Shown here in pieces: positions 44,036-52,692 of a DNA stretch of 64,000 nt (its first letter is position 1; each line of letters starts with the position of its first letter). The position numbers and the translations under genes are program-made. The notes below the pieces were generated by a model. That model had not been told where the DNA came from, made no database searches, and saw only the letters and a list, made by a program, of their open reading frames with translations. The stretch is from SB11 sp964584305 (GTDB lineage: Bacteria; Bacteroidota; Bacteroidia; UBA8524). The stretch spans positions 1 through 64,000 of the forward strand of contig CAZOZL010000007.1 in NCBI GenBank assembly GCA_964584305.1. Reading direction: 5' to 3'.

Positions 44036-45658
44036 ATGAAAAAAATACAAGAAGTAGCTGCCAATATTGGAATTACAGAAGAGCAACTTATCCCTTATGG
44101 ACATTATAAAGCTAAAATAATTCCATCGTGGGACGAGGAAAAGATAAAGCAAGGAAAACTGGTATTGGTTACTGCTATTAGCCCTAACAAAGCAGGAGTT
44201 GGTAAAACAACCACTTCAGTAGCACTAAGTATGGGACTAAACCGCATTGGAAAAAAATCGATATTAGCATTACGCGAACCTTCTTTAGGTCCTTGTTTTG
44301 GAATGAAAGGCGGCGCAACAGGTGGGGGTAATGTTACCGTACAACCTTCCGACGATATTAACTTACATTTCAATGGTGATTTTCATGCCATCACCAGTTC
44401 AAATAATATCTTAGCAGCCTTAATAGATAATCATAACTATTTTGCTCGTGGTGCAGCTAATGCCATACGCCAAATACTATGGAAGCGAGTATTAGATGTG
44501 AACGATCGTAACTTGCGTAATATAGTTACAGGATTGAAAGGAAACGGCTCATCCTACGAAACAGGTTTTGATATTACTCCTGCCAGTGAGATAATGGCAA
44601 TATTTTGCTTAGCTAAAAGTGTAGAAGATTTACGCAAACGGATTGATAATATACTAATAGGCTACACTAACGATAAACAACCTTTTTATGTTAAAGATTT
44701 AAAAAGTGGTGGAGCAATTACAGCACTGCTAAAAGATGCTTTGCAACCTAACTTGGTTCAAGATGTAGATGGTGGTGCAGCATTTATACACGGAGGACCT
44801 TTTGCCAATATAGCACACGGGTGTAATAGTATAATTGCTACTAAAATGGCATTACAATATGGTGATTATGCTATAACAGAAGCAGGTTTTGGCAGTGATT
44901 TAGGAGCGGAAAAATTCTTAAATATAAAATGTAGAATTGCCGAATTAAATCCTTCGCTTAGTGTGTTGGTAGCTACAACACTATCGCTAAAACTTCATGG
45001 TGGGGCAAGTGAAAAGATGCTAAAAGAGCCTGATGCAGAAGCATTACAAAACGGAATGCAGAATATAGAAAGGCATTTAAACATACTAAAATCATTTGGA
45101 CAAACGGTTGTTGTTGCTATAAACCGCCACCCAACAGATACTGATGATGAAATAGCTTTAATTAAAAAATGGTGTTTAGATAGAGAAGTAAAATGTGCTA
45201 CACATTCAGGCTTTTCTGATGGGGGCGCAGGTGCAGAAGAGTTAGCTGCTTTAGTTGCTAAGGAGATTGAAAACAATCCTTCAAAACCTATTTCCTATAC
45301 CTACAGCTTGGAGGATGGTATAGAAGAAAAGCTAAACAAAATAATACAAACCATTTATAAAGGTAAAAATGTAGTGTTAAGTAAAAAAGCCAAAACTGCA
45401 TTGAAGAAAATAAACGAAATGGGTTTAGACAAGCTACCCATTTGTATAGCCAAAACCCAATACACCTTTAGTGTTAACGTAAGCGACCCGCATAATATTA
45501 CTGATTTTGAGTTTCCGGTTGAAAACTTGGTAATAAATGCGGGTGCAGGCTTTATAGTAGCCGTTTGTGGCGAAATAATGCGTATGCCTGGCTTACCAAA
45601 ACAACCCCAAGCCCTTAAAATTGATGTGGTTGATGGTGAAATTACAGGGGTGGTTTAG
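44036..45658 (+). CDS. fhs: Formate-tetrahydrofolate ligase, divergent signatures, 540 aa
   Basis: Makes 10-formyl-tetrahydrofolate from formate, ATP and tetrahydrofolate. The whole protein aligns by eye with the family: start AANIGITEEQLIPYGHYKAK, LREPSLGPCFGMKGGATGGG, DINLHFNGDFHAITSSNN, FDITPASEIMAIFCLA, GPFANIAHGCNSIIAT, YAITEAGFGSDLGAEKF and end GEIMRMPGLPKQPQAL. Several usually fixed positions differ: the nucleotide loop reads SPNKAGVGKTT where I expect GEGK, the first signature has ATGGGN where I expect AAGGGY, and the second reads ATTLSLKLHGG where I expect an arginine (RALK). It may have altered kinetics or be a paralogue; see findings. Confidence 0.93.
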   Translation: MKKIQEVAANIGITEEQLIPYGHYKAKIIPSWDEEKIKQGKLVLVTAISPNKAGVGKTTTSVALSMGLNRIGKKSILALREPSLGPCFGMKGGATGGGNVTVQPSDDINLHFNGDFHAITSSNNILAALIDNHNYFARGAANAIRQILWKRVLDVNDRNLRNIVTGLKGNGSSYETGFDITPASEIMAIFCLAKSVEDLRKRIDNILIGYTNDKQPFYVKDLKSGGAITALLKDALQPNLVQDVDGGAAFIHGGPFANIAHGCNSIIATKMALQYGDYAITEAGFGSDLGAEKFLNIKCRIAELNPSLSVLVATTLSLKLHGGASEKMLKEPDAEALQNGMQNIERHLNILKSFGQTVVVAINRHPTDTDDEIALIKKWCLDREVKCATHSGFSDGGAGAEELAALVAKEIENNPSKPISYTYSLEDGIEEKLNKIIQTIYKGKNVVLSKKAKTALKKINEMGLDKLPICIAKTQYTFSVNVSDPHNITDFEFPVENLVINAGAGFIVAVCGEIMRMPGLPKQPQALKIDVVDGEITGVV

Positions 45659-45822
45659 TGTTTTTTTTATACTGCGAGGAGTTTTCTCAACAAAAAAAAT
45701 ACCCCTGAAAGAGATAAACAACTCCCATTAAAAAGAAACTAAATACTTAGGTATTAATTTATAGGTAGGATAAGTATATTGTGGGCTTAACAAAAACTGT
45801 GGATAAGGGCGGTAAAAAAGAT

Positions 45823-46656
45823 ATGACAAACGATAAAAGTATAGTGAAAGAAGAAAATGCCTATGTTTTGGGTACTGATAGAGAAGAGTTGCACCGTCTT
45901 GGGTTTCAACATCAGGTGTGGGCAGAAACTTCATTTCGTGCTTGGGATGAAGCGGGTTTTACAAGCGGAAATACTTTATTAGACCTTGGCTGTGGACCAG
46001 GGTTTGCAACAAGAGATTTAGCTTATATTGTGGGGCAAGAAGGGAAAGTTATTGCTGTTGACCAATCCACCGAGTACCTAAATTTTTTAGATATTGATAG
46101 AAAACATCACGGACTGAATATTGAATTGAGAAACTGTGATTTTAATGAATTAAATCTTACCCCAAACAGTATTAATGGAGCATATTGTAGGTGGGCTTTG
46201 GCATGGATAAACAACCCGAAGGAAATAGTGCAAAAGGTTTCGGATGGGCTAATGGAAGGGGGGCGTTTTGTTATCCATGAATATGTGGATTGGTTATCAT
46301 TTACAACAGAACCATTTAGCAGTAATATTCAGTTGGCTCTTGAAGCCTGCTTCAGCAGCTTTCAAAAAACAGGCGGGGATATTAATATTGGTAAAAAATT
46401 ACCGCAAATATTAAACGATGTAGGGATGAAGGTAGAAAGTATTCGCCCCATCCCAAGAATAGCAATACCGAAACGAATGATATGGCACTGGCCCAGAAAT
46501 TTTTTGCGTATATATCTGCCCAAAATTGTTGAGACAGGTTTGCTCACCGAAAAACAAAAAGAGGCTGCACTAAAAGATTGGGATAAACTTGAAACCGTAG
46601 AAAATGCTTTTTGCCAAACTCCTCAAATGTTGGAAATAATTGCTAGAAAGAGTTAA
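45823..46656 (+). CDS. Class I SAM-dependent methyltransferase, 277 aa
   Basis: A Rossmann-type methyltransferase with motif I LLDLGCGPGF (residues 52-61), a following acidic strand VIAVDQS, and NGAYCRWALAWI near the active-site side. The C-terminal half is helical with PRNFLRIYLPKIVETG. The substrate is unknown; ubiquinone/menaquinone-type or small-molecule methyltransferases share this layout. The frame is open to a GTG at 45781, but the ATG at 45823 gives the better start (MTNDKSIVKEENAYVLG, as in related proteins). The SRPBCC gene follows after 35 nt. Confidence 0.88.
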   Translation: MTNDKSIVKEENAYVLGTDREELHRLGFQHQVWAETSFRAWDEAGFTSGNTLLDLGCGPGFATRDLAYIVGQEGKVIAVDQSTEYLNFLDIDRKHHGLNIELRNCDFNELNLTPNSINGAYCRWALAWINNPKEIVQKVSDGLMEGGRFVIHEYVDWLSFTTEPFSSNIQLALEACFSSFQKTGGDINIGKKLPQILNDVGMKVESIRPIPRIAIPKRMIWHWPRNFLRIYLPKIVETGLLTEKQKEAALKDWDKLETVENAFCQTPQMLEIIARKS

Positions 46657-46691
46657 AAATAACTTTACCTATTTGATACAACAAAGAAGCT

Positions 46692-47135
46692 ATGAAATTT
46701 TTATGCACAAGTACTATAAATGCACCCTTGCAAAGGGTAGTAGATTTGTTTACCCAAATAGAACTTTACCCAAAATGGTTTATAGGCTTTTGTAGCTATG
46801 AGCAACTAAGCGGAAATTTTGGCGAGGAAGGGGCAAAGGCAAAAATTATTTTTAAAGCAGGTAAAAACGAATTAGAAATAACAGAAACTATATTGGTAAA
46901 TAACCTGCCTCACGAAAAAACAATGCTAAGCGAGCATAAGCACATGATTAATACTATGAAAAATACATTTGAAGCTATTGATAAAAATACTACACGCTAT
47001 ACCACCGAGATTGAATACACCCAATTTATTGGTTTTATGCCTAAACTATTGTCTGTACTAATGCCGAGTATATTTAAAAAAGGAACTCAAAAAATGGTAA
47101 AGCAGTTTAAAAGTTTTGTTGAAGAGAAAGTTTAA
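46692..47135 (+). CDS. SRPBCC-fold (START/polyketide cyclase-like) protein, 147 aa
   Basis: The sequence follows the SRPBCC plan: strand and helix at the start (FLCTSTINAPLQRVVDLFTQ, YPKWFIGF), beta sheet in the middle (KAKIIFKAGKNELEITETIL, RYTTEIEYTQFIGF) and a long C-terminal helix (IFKKGTQKMVKQFKSFVEEK). Such proteins bind hydrophobic ligands. No catalytic residues can be named. It probably forms an operon with the methyltransferase upstream. Confidence 0.85.
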   Translation: MKFLCTSTINAPLQRVVDLFTQIELYPKWFIGFCSYEQLSGNFGEEGAKAKIIFKAGKNELEITETILVNNLPHEKTMLSEHKHMINTMKNTFEAIDKNTTRYTTEIEYTQFIGFMPKLLSVLMPSIFKKGTQKMVKQFKSFVEEKV

Positions 47136-47372
47136 ATTAGTGAGTACATCTAACCATCATCAGACTGTTTGTGAATTTTACCTGTAATTATTTCTTTTGG
47201 TTTAAATGCTTTCTAATTGCTTGATTAAATATTTTAAAAGTAAAAAGGTAGTACAAAAGGATAATTATGGCATTGATGGCATTGTTTGATGAGTTTCTAT
47301 CATTTCTTATCTAAAGTCAACATTATTTTAGTAATTGGTTAGCAACTTTGCGCAATCATATTTAAGGGCAAA

Positions 47373-48077
47373 ATGGAGGTAAATAAAATTTCGCAACGCA
47401 GTGCCGCAATTATTGCGGGCGTATCAATTATACTTATGGCACTTACTGCCGCATTTTCATACGGCTGGGTATTAAGTGGTATACTAATTCCTGATAATGC
47501 TGCTGACACAGTGAAGGCTATTAAAGAGTCCCTATTTCTGTTCCGTTTTGGCATTTTAGGGTGGTTGCTTATACTTATTTTAGACACAATAGCTGCTTGG
47601 GCTCTGTATATCTTTTTAAAACAGATAAACCAAAGTTGGTCTTTATTGGCTGCATTACTTAGGTTAATATACACAGCCTTTTTAGGCGTTGCTATTTACA
47701 ACCTTAGTATGGTGGTAGTACTGATAGATAATGCTGAAAACGAGATGTTTACAACCCATAAGTTTAACCACACAATAATGGTTTTACTTGATGGATTTAC
47801 CAGTATTTGGGGACTTGGTTTGATAATTTTTGGACTGCACTTGGCAGTATTAGCTTATTTGGCTTTAAAATCGGGCTTTATGCCCAAATTTATCTTTGTA
47901 TTACTTGCTGTGGCAGCTATGGGTTATATAGTTATATCCTCTGCAAAATTTCTAATCCCACAATACCAATCCACAATAGAGGTGCTGGAAACGGTTCTTA
48001 GTTTCCCAATGGCAATAGGCGAAATTGCATTGGCTATATGGCTTTGGGTAAAGGGTGGGAAAAACAAAAAGATTTAA
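47373..48077 (+). CDS. DUF4386 family integral membrane protein, 234 aa
   Basis: Six predicted membrane helices: about residues 10-32, 52-80, 88-110, 128-155, 162-180 and 198-225. The start QRSAAIIAGVSIILMALTAA and the loop RFGILGWLLILILDTIAAWA match the DUF4386 family, which has no known function. It ends 12 nt before the end of the convergent Crp/Fnr gene. The preceding 237-nt gap holds only a weak -7-like CAACTTTG near the start. Confidence 0.85.
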   Translation: MEVNKISQRSAAIIAGVSIILMALTAAFSYGWVLSGILIPDNAADTVKAIKESLFLFRFGILGWLLILILDTIAAWALYIFLKQINQSWSLLAALLRLIYTAFLGVAIYNLSMVVVLIDNAENEMFTTHKFNHTIMVLLDGFTSIWGLGLIIFGLHLAVLAYLALKSGFMPKFIFVLLAVAAMGYIVISSAKFLIPQYQSTIEVLETVLSFPMAIGEIALAIWLWVKGGKNKKI

Positions 48078-48089
48078 GGTTGTATTAGT

Positions 48090-48668
48090 TTATTTTTTTA
48101 CTGAAAGTCTTTTTCTAATCCTGCTTAACGATTCAGGAGTTATCCCAATATAACTGGCTATTTGGTGCTGCGGTACTTTATTTAGCAATTGCGGGCGGTG
48201 GGTTAACACATCTAAATATCGTTTTTCAGGAGATGAAGTAATAAATGCTGCAAAATTTTCTTGTGTTTTACCAAGGTCTTGCTCCATCATCATGCGAGTT
48301 ATATCTACCAATTTAGGAAATGCTTCATACATCTTTTTTTCTTGATTAAGAGTACCTACTATTAGTTTAGTCTCTTCAACACAAGAAAAAATGTGTTTTG
48401 ATGGCGTTTGCTCAATATAACTTAAGTAAGAGGTTACTGCTTGCAACTCAGTAAAAAACGCAGTAGTCTTTTCTTCTCCATCCATTATACAATGCTGCCT
48501 CACACATCCTTTAAGAATAAAAAAACACTTGTCAGAAATTTCGCCTTCGTTTAAAAGTATAGCCCCTTTTTTGAAGGTACGTACCACAAGTTTCTCGCCT
48601 ATGGCTTCTTTTTCAGTATCATCTAATAAAGAAAAATTAGAAATAAATGCCAATAAATCACTGTCCAT
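48090..48668 (-). CDS. Crp/Fnr-family transcriptional regulator, 192 aa
   Basis: An N-terminal cyclic-nucleotide-binding-like fold (about residues 20-120; GEISDKCFFILKGCVRQHCI) is joined by a helix to a C-terminal winged helix whose recognition helix reads HQIASYIGITPESLSRIRKR (about 168-187). There are no Fnr-type iron-sulfur cysteines, and the cAMP-contact residues of Crp are not conserved, so the effector is unknown. It is convergent with the DUF4386 gene and divergent from the type IX cargo gene at 48896; either could be a target, though nothing in the sequence shows it. Confidence 0.93.
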   Translation of the reverse strand: MDSDLLAFISNFSLLDDTEKEAIGEKLVVRTFKKGAILLNEGEISDKCFFILKGCVRQHCIMDGEEKTTAFFTELQAVTSYLSYIEQTPSKHIFSCVEETKLIVGTLNQEKKMYEAFPKLVDITRMMMEQDLGKTQENFAAFITSSPEKRYLDVLTHRPQLLNKVPQHQIASYIGITPESLSRIRKRLSVKK

Positions 48669-48858
48669 AGCTATACTAATTTTATACCATTAAGTTTAAT
48701 GCAAATTTAGTATTTTCAATATTGGTATTGCAATGACACCTTTGCCATAAATATTTTTAGAAGATTAAAAATAGGATAAAAACAAGAATAGTAGTTGTTT
48801 TCTTGTGCTTGCAGGGTGTGAGGCATTAATGGGATATAGTCATATAGTTTTAATACAG

Positions 48859-48891
48859 TTTGGATAAACCAAGTAGTATTGTGTAACTTTA
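48859..48891 (+). promoter_or_regulatory. Promoter-like TTTG/TAACTTTA before the cargo gene
   Basis: TTTG at 48859-48862 and TAACTTTA at 48884-48891 (one mismatch), 21 nt apart, 4 nt before the ATG. Confidence 0.4.
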
Positions 48892-48895
48892 CTGT

Positions 48896-49744
48896 ATGAA
48901 ACTATGGGTATCAGCAGTACTATTTTTTTTAGGGGGTGCTATTTGTATAGGGCAGCAACTACCTAACAGCAGCTTTGAAAACTGGAGTTTACGGGGAGAG
49001 TATATAGAACCCGATGGTTGGATAAGCACAAATGCGCTCGCCTCTTTTGGTGCGGTAGAAACCTGCTACCCTTTTGAGGATGCCCGTACGGGTAAATGGG
49101 CGATGAAGATAGAAACACGTATAGATCCATTATCAAAAGATACACTACAAGCAATTTTAGCCATTGGGATTAACTATAATAGTGCAGGAATATCTTTTAA
49201 CCAAAGACCAACGGCATTAAAACTTTTTTATAAGCACAATTTAAAGGATACAGCACTTGCGGCTATTTTTCTTACTAAATGGAATACACAAACAAACGGG
49301 AGGGACACTATTGCAAACGCCGTGCATTTTTTTACAGATAGTACAAGTACATACAAGGCATTAACAATGCCACTTACCTATACCCAAACCATTGAGCCTG
49401 ATACTTGCATAGTAATTTTTTTAGCTTCTTTAAAACCAAAGCCAAACCCTCTTAATTTTTTGTTGATTGATGATTTAGAATTAACAGGTTTAGTAAGTGT
49501 AAATGTAGGAGAATTGCCCAATACTACTCAAGTAAAAGTGTACCCAAACCCTGTAAGCAATGTACTTACAATAGAGGCTAAACAACCCATACAAGCAGTA
49601 ACCATTTTTGATACTCAAGGCAAGCAAATTTTTAAAACAAAATACGATGAAATAGATGTAAGTAGTTTTAAAACAGATACTTATTACTTGTTTGTTGAGT
49701 TTGTAAATGGAGAGAACTACACTACAAGGTTTTTTAAAGAGTAA
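48896..49744 (+). CDS. Type IX secretion cargo protein with C-terminal sorting domain, 282 aa
   Basis: A signal peptide (about residues 1-20, ending CIGQ) is followed by a beta-sandwich domain (NSSFENWSLRGEYIEPDGW, GKWAMKIETR, LNFLLIDDLELTG) resembling carbohydrate-binding jelly rolls. The last 75 residues are a type A sorting domain: VKVYPNPVSNVLTIEAKQ, AVTIFDTQGKQIF, and a final DTYYLFVEFVNGENYTTRFF. It should therefore leave the cell by the type IX system, probably the one partly encoded at 33943-36051 and elsewhere. Ligand unknown. It ends close to the convergent S9 peptidase gene. Confidence 0.92.
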   Translation: MKLWVSAVLFFLGGAICIGQQLPNSSFENWSLRGEYIEPDGWISTNALASFGAVETCYPFEDARTGKWAMKIETRIDPLSKDTLQAILAIGINYNSAGISFNQRPTALKLFYKHNLKDTALAAIFLTKWNTQTNGRDTIANAVHFFTDSTSTYKALTMPLTYTQTIEPDTCIVIFLASLKPKPNPLNFLLIDDLELTGLVSVNVGELPNTTQVKVYPNPVSNVLTIEAKQPIQAVTIFDTQGKQIFKTKYDEIDVSSFKTDTYYLFVEFVNGENYTTRFFKE

Positions 49745-49748
49745 ATAA

Positions 49749-49775
49749 GAAAGCAGGCTTATATAGCCCGCTTTC
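49749..49775. terminator. Bidirectional terminator between convergent genes
   Basis: GAAAGCAGGC and GCCCGCTTTC pair in nine of ten positions around a 7-nt loop. It serves the cargo gene (plus) and the S9 peptidase gene (minus). Confidence 0.65.
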
Positions 49776-49793
49776 ACTGTTATATTTTATAGG

Positions 49794-51827
49794 TTATTCT
49801 TTCAACCATTTATCCAACCAGTCAAAAAACACCCTGTTCCAAAGTATGCTGTTTTGGGGTTTGTTTACCCAATGTCCCTCATCAGGAAAGTACAAAAAAC
49901 GACTGGGTACACCCACACTTTGTGCTGCCGTAAAGGCTTCCATACCTTGCCCTAAGGGCACTCTAAAATCTTTCTCGTTATGAATAACCAACATAGGCGC
50001 ATCCCAGTTTTTAACGTACTTGTGTGGCGAATTTTTATTGTAGTTGCTGGGGTTTTCCCAGTAGTGTCCATTGTCGTTTTTAGCAAAAAACATCTCTTCG
50101 GTAGTGCCGTACCAGCTTTCCATATTAAACATACCACAATGCGATATAAAACATTTAAAACGCTTTTTGTGGTTGCCTGCCAGCCAATACACGCTATATC
50201 CACCAAAACTTGCGCCTATTGCACCCAAACGGTCGTTATCAACATAACTTTCTTTGGCTACCTCATCAATAGCACTTAAATAGTCTTGCATGGGCTGCCC
50301 GCCATAGTCGTTTATAATAGCATCATTCCACTCTTGCCCAAAACCTGGTAAACCTCTGCGGTTGGGGGCTACTATAATATAGCCTTGCCCTGCCATTAGC
50401 TGGAAATTCCATCTATAACTAAAAAACTGCGATAGCGGACTTTGTGGACCACCTTGGCAGTATAATAGTGTTGGATATTTTTTAGTACTATCAAAATTAG
50501 GAGGATATATTACCCAAGTCAGCATATCTTTTCCATCAGTAGTTTTTACCATACGCTTGCGTACTTCACCCATTTGTATTTTGCTTAAAAATGCACTGTT
50601 TATATCCCAAAGTGCTGTTTCATTGCCTTTCAAATCTATTTTATATAATGCGGCAGGGTGGCTCATGCTATTTTTCATGCCTATAAGCAGGGTTTTCTTG
50701 CCTTTTTTATAGGGTATAATGGCATTATAGTCGTGTATTCCTTTAGTTATTTGGGTTATTTTTTTGCTTTTAAAATCGTATTCAAATATTTGTCGGGTGG
50801 CATTAATGGTAGATAGAAAAAATATCTTATCCCCGTTAGGGCTCCATGTATATCCATCAACACTGTATTTAAAATTTTTGGTAATATCTGTTGGGGTGTT
50901 AGCTGTGTTTAACGCACTTACCAGTATGCGGTTTTTATCGGCTTCATAGCCTGCTCGTTCCATACTTAGCCAAGCTACTTTATTTGTTTTTTCCCCTTGT
51001 ATTTGCGCTTCAGTATCATAGCCAATGCCACAACCTTTTAGTGCGTTGGTACTTTGTTTTTCAATATTATATACATAAATATCGCTATTGGTACTATATG
51101 CGCTTTTTGTGCCTTCCAATTTTTTGCAGGTGTATAACAAAAACTTACCATCGGCACTAAAATTTATTTGCTCATCGCCACCAAAAGGGTGTAGGGGAGA
51201 GTGAAATTTTTCGCCTTTCATTATATCTTTCCCTGTATTTATAAGGTTTTGCTTTTGATAGGGTGTAACAAATACATGGCTATAAGTATAGTCGTTCCAC
51301 TGTGTCCAGTGTCGGTACAATAGTCCGTCAATAATTCGTGCATCTACTTTATCCAAATCAGGGTATAGTTCTTTCACGGTTTTGTCAAGTTTCATATTTT
51401 TCCCGTAAGCAATGTGTTTCATATCAGGGCTATACTTATACCATGTAATGCCGCCGCTGATATTGGTTACCCGTTTTTGTCTATTTGTGCTTATATCATA
51501 TTCCCATAGCTGTGTCCCGTTTTCCATATTGCTTAGGTAGCTTACTATACTGCCATTAGGTAGCCAAGCCACCTGCATAGGTTTTTGAGGTATGTTTTTA
51601 GCCTCTATTAATTCTCCATTAGCTATATTCATAAAATATAGCTTAGTAGTACCTGTATTCTCTTTTACACTATAACTGCGGGTGGTAAACAGCAGTATCT
51701 CACTATTAGGCGAAACGGCGGGACTGCCTATGCGTTTTAGCTGCCATAGTTTTTTTGGCGTAAAGTTATTTTGCGCTGTAAGTGAAGCGGAAATAAGTAG
51801 AAATAGTATGAGGTATAGCTTTTTCAT
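49794..51827 (-). CDS. S9-family prolyl oligopeptidase-type serine peptidase, 677 aa
   Basis: A signal peptide (ending SLTAQ, residue 19) sends it to the periplasm. A beta-propeller (about residues 25-400, with WD40/TolB-like repeats such as PAVSPNSEILLFTT) is followed by the alpha/beta hydrolase domain. The triad is visible: Ser in GASFGGYSVYW (about 542), Asp in HNEKDFRVP (about 617) and His in DEGHW (about 650). Family members of this type (DPP4/acylaminoacyl-peptidase-like) cleave short peptides. It stands alone on the minus strand. Confidence 0.95.
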   Translation of the reverse strand: MKKLYLILFLLISASLTAQNNFTPKKLWQLKRIGSPAVSPNSEILLFTTRSYSVKENTGTTKLYFMNIANGELIEAKNIPQKPMQVAWLPNGSIVSYLSNMENGTQLWEYDISTNRQKRVTNISGGITWYKYSPDMKHIAYGKNMKLDKTVKELYPDLDKVDARIIDGLLYRHWTQWNDYTYSHVFVTPYQKQNLINTGKDIMKGEKFHSPLHPFGGDEQINFSADGKFLLYTCKKLEGTKSAYSTNSDIYVYNIEKQSTNALKGCGIGYDTEAQIQGEKTNKVAWLSMERAGYEADKNRILVSALNTANTPTDITKNFKYSVDGYTWSPNGDKIFFLSTINATRQIFEYDFKSKKITQITKGIHDYNAIIPYKKGKKTLLIGMKNSMSHPAALYKIDLKGNETALWDINSAFLSKIQMGEVRKRMVKTTDGKDMLTWVIYPPNFDSTKKYPTLLYCQGGPQSPLSQFFSYRWNFQLMAGQGYIIVAPNRRGLPGFGQEWNDAIINDYGGQPMQDYLSAIDEVAKESYVDNDRLGAIGASFGGYSVYWLAGNHKKRFKCFISHCGMFNMESWYGTTEEMFFAKNDNGHYWENPSNYNKNSPHKYVKNWDAPMLVIHNEKDFRVPLGQGMEAFTAAQSVGVPSRFLYFPDEGHWVNKPQNSILWNRVFFDWLDKWLKE

Positions 51828-52216
51828 AATAAAAACGTAATGGGGCTAAGATATGAATTTATGGTTTTGATATAGCTATTTAACTTGAGTTGGATATAAA
51901 AACAAAATTTTAACTGCTTAATCTTGATAAGCCTTTGCTATGCTGCAAAATTTGGAATGAAAGGACATAGAATAGGCATGACAAGACCGTTTGCAAGGGG
52001 CTATGGTTCTATTTTTGCTATTGGTTTTTATTCTTTAGCATAGATTTGTGTGCGTTTAGCACCTCCCTTTCTCCCTCCTTTTTAGGAGGGAAACAGCCGC
52101 ACAGGCTTCATTAAACAAAACAGGCATTCATGCCTATTCTATTCATAAAGGTTTTTCCCTTGCAACGGTCTTACTTTTTACGATATTTGTAATGGAAAAT
52201 AATAGCACTACTTTTT
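51828..52216. other. 389-nt intergenic region made of repeat fragments
   Basis: No credible ORF. It contains two interleaved inverted pairs: AGAATAGGCATGA (51969-51981) with TCATGCCTATTCT (52128-52140), and AAGACCGTTTGCAAGGG (51983-51999) with CCCTTGCAACGGTCTT (52157-52172, one base shorter). A perfect 8-bp hairpin TCCCTCCT/AGGAGGGA lies at 52072-52091. The order a-b-a'-b' would be a pseudoknot in RNA, or marks overlapping decayed repeats. Confidence 0.65.
52084..52103 (-). repeat. 20-bp element shared with 61360-61379 (inverted)
   Basis: The reverse complement of this stretch is identical over 20 bases to 61360-61379. Both are intergenic. Confidence 0.8.
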
Positions 52217-52582
52217 TTGAAAGAAATAACAAAACAACCTAAGATTAATACTAATGCCCCCATCACTTTTACCGAAGGGGCTAAAAATGAGCTATACCGT
52301 TTACTACAAACCCTTAATATAGATGATAAACAGGGATTGAGAATAGGGGTGAAGGGTGGCGGCTGTGCAGGCTTATCATACCTTTTAGCTTTTGACCATA
52401 TGGAGGAGGATGATACTATTTACCATGCAGATGGCATACGTGTGCTGATGAAAAAACCTAACTTAATGTATTTGGTAGGAATGCAGGTAGATTGGGAAGA
52501 TGGACTAAATAATAAAGGCTTTACATTTAGCAATCCTAATGCTGCTGAAACCTGTGGTTGTGGTGAATCTTTTTCTACATAA
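52217..52582 (+). CDS. HesB/IscA/SufA-type Fe-S carrier protein, 121 aa
   Basis: A-type carrier that takes part in iron-sulfur cluster assembly in the cytoplasm. The family's three cysteines are present: one in VKGGGCAGLSYLL (about residue 50) and two in the C-terminal ETCGCGESF. PITFTEGAKNELYRLL and LMYLVGMQVDWEDGLNNKGF are standard. The only in-frame start before the domain is TTG at 52217. An ATG at 52192 lies in another frame and would join this one if the T7 run at 52212-52218 had six T. So the true start may be 52192 with a one-base error or programmed slip. No suf operon is adjacent. Confidence 0.93.
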   Translation: MKEITKQPKINTNAPITFTEGAKNELYRLLQTLNIDDKQGLRIGVKGGGCAGLSYLLAFDHMEEDDTIYHADGIRVLMKKPNLMYLVGMQVDWEDGLNNKGFTFSNPNAAETCGCGESFST

Positions 52583-52692
52583 AATATATTTCTTTCTTTT
52601 TATCGAAACAAAAAGCATAATGGTAGATTAAGTACGCCGCTTATTAACCGTTTTGTAGCATCTTTGGCTAATTAAATCCTACAATACCCTTT

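Noticed and set aside
45781..45822. GTG extension of the methyltransferase
   Set aside because: It adds a poorly structured lysine-rich stretch; the ATG at 45823 gives a family-like N-terminus.
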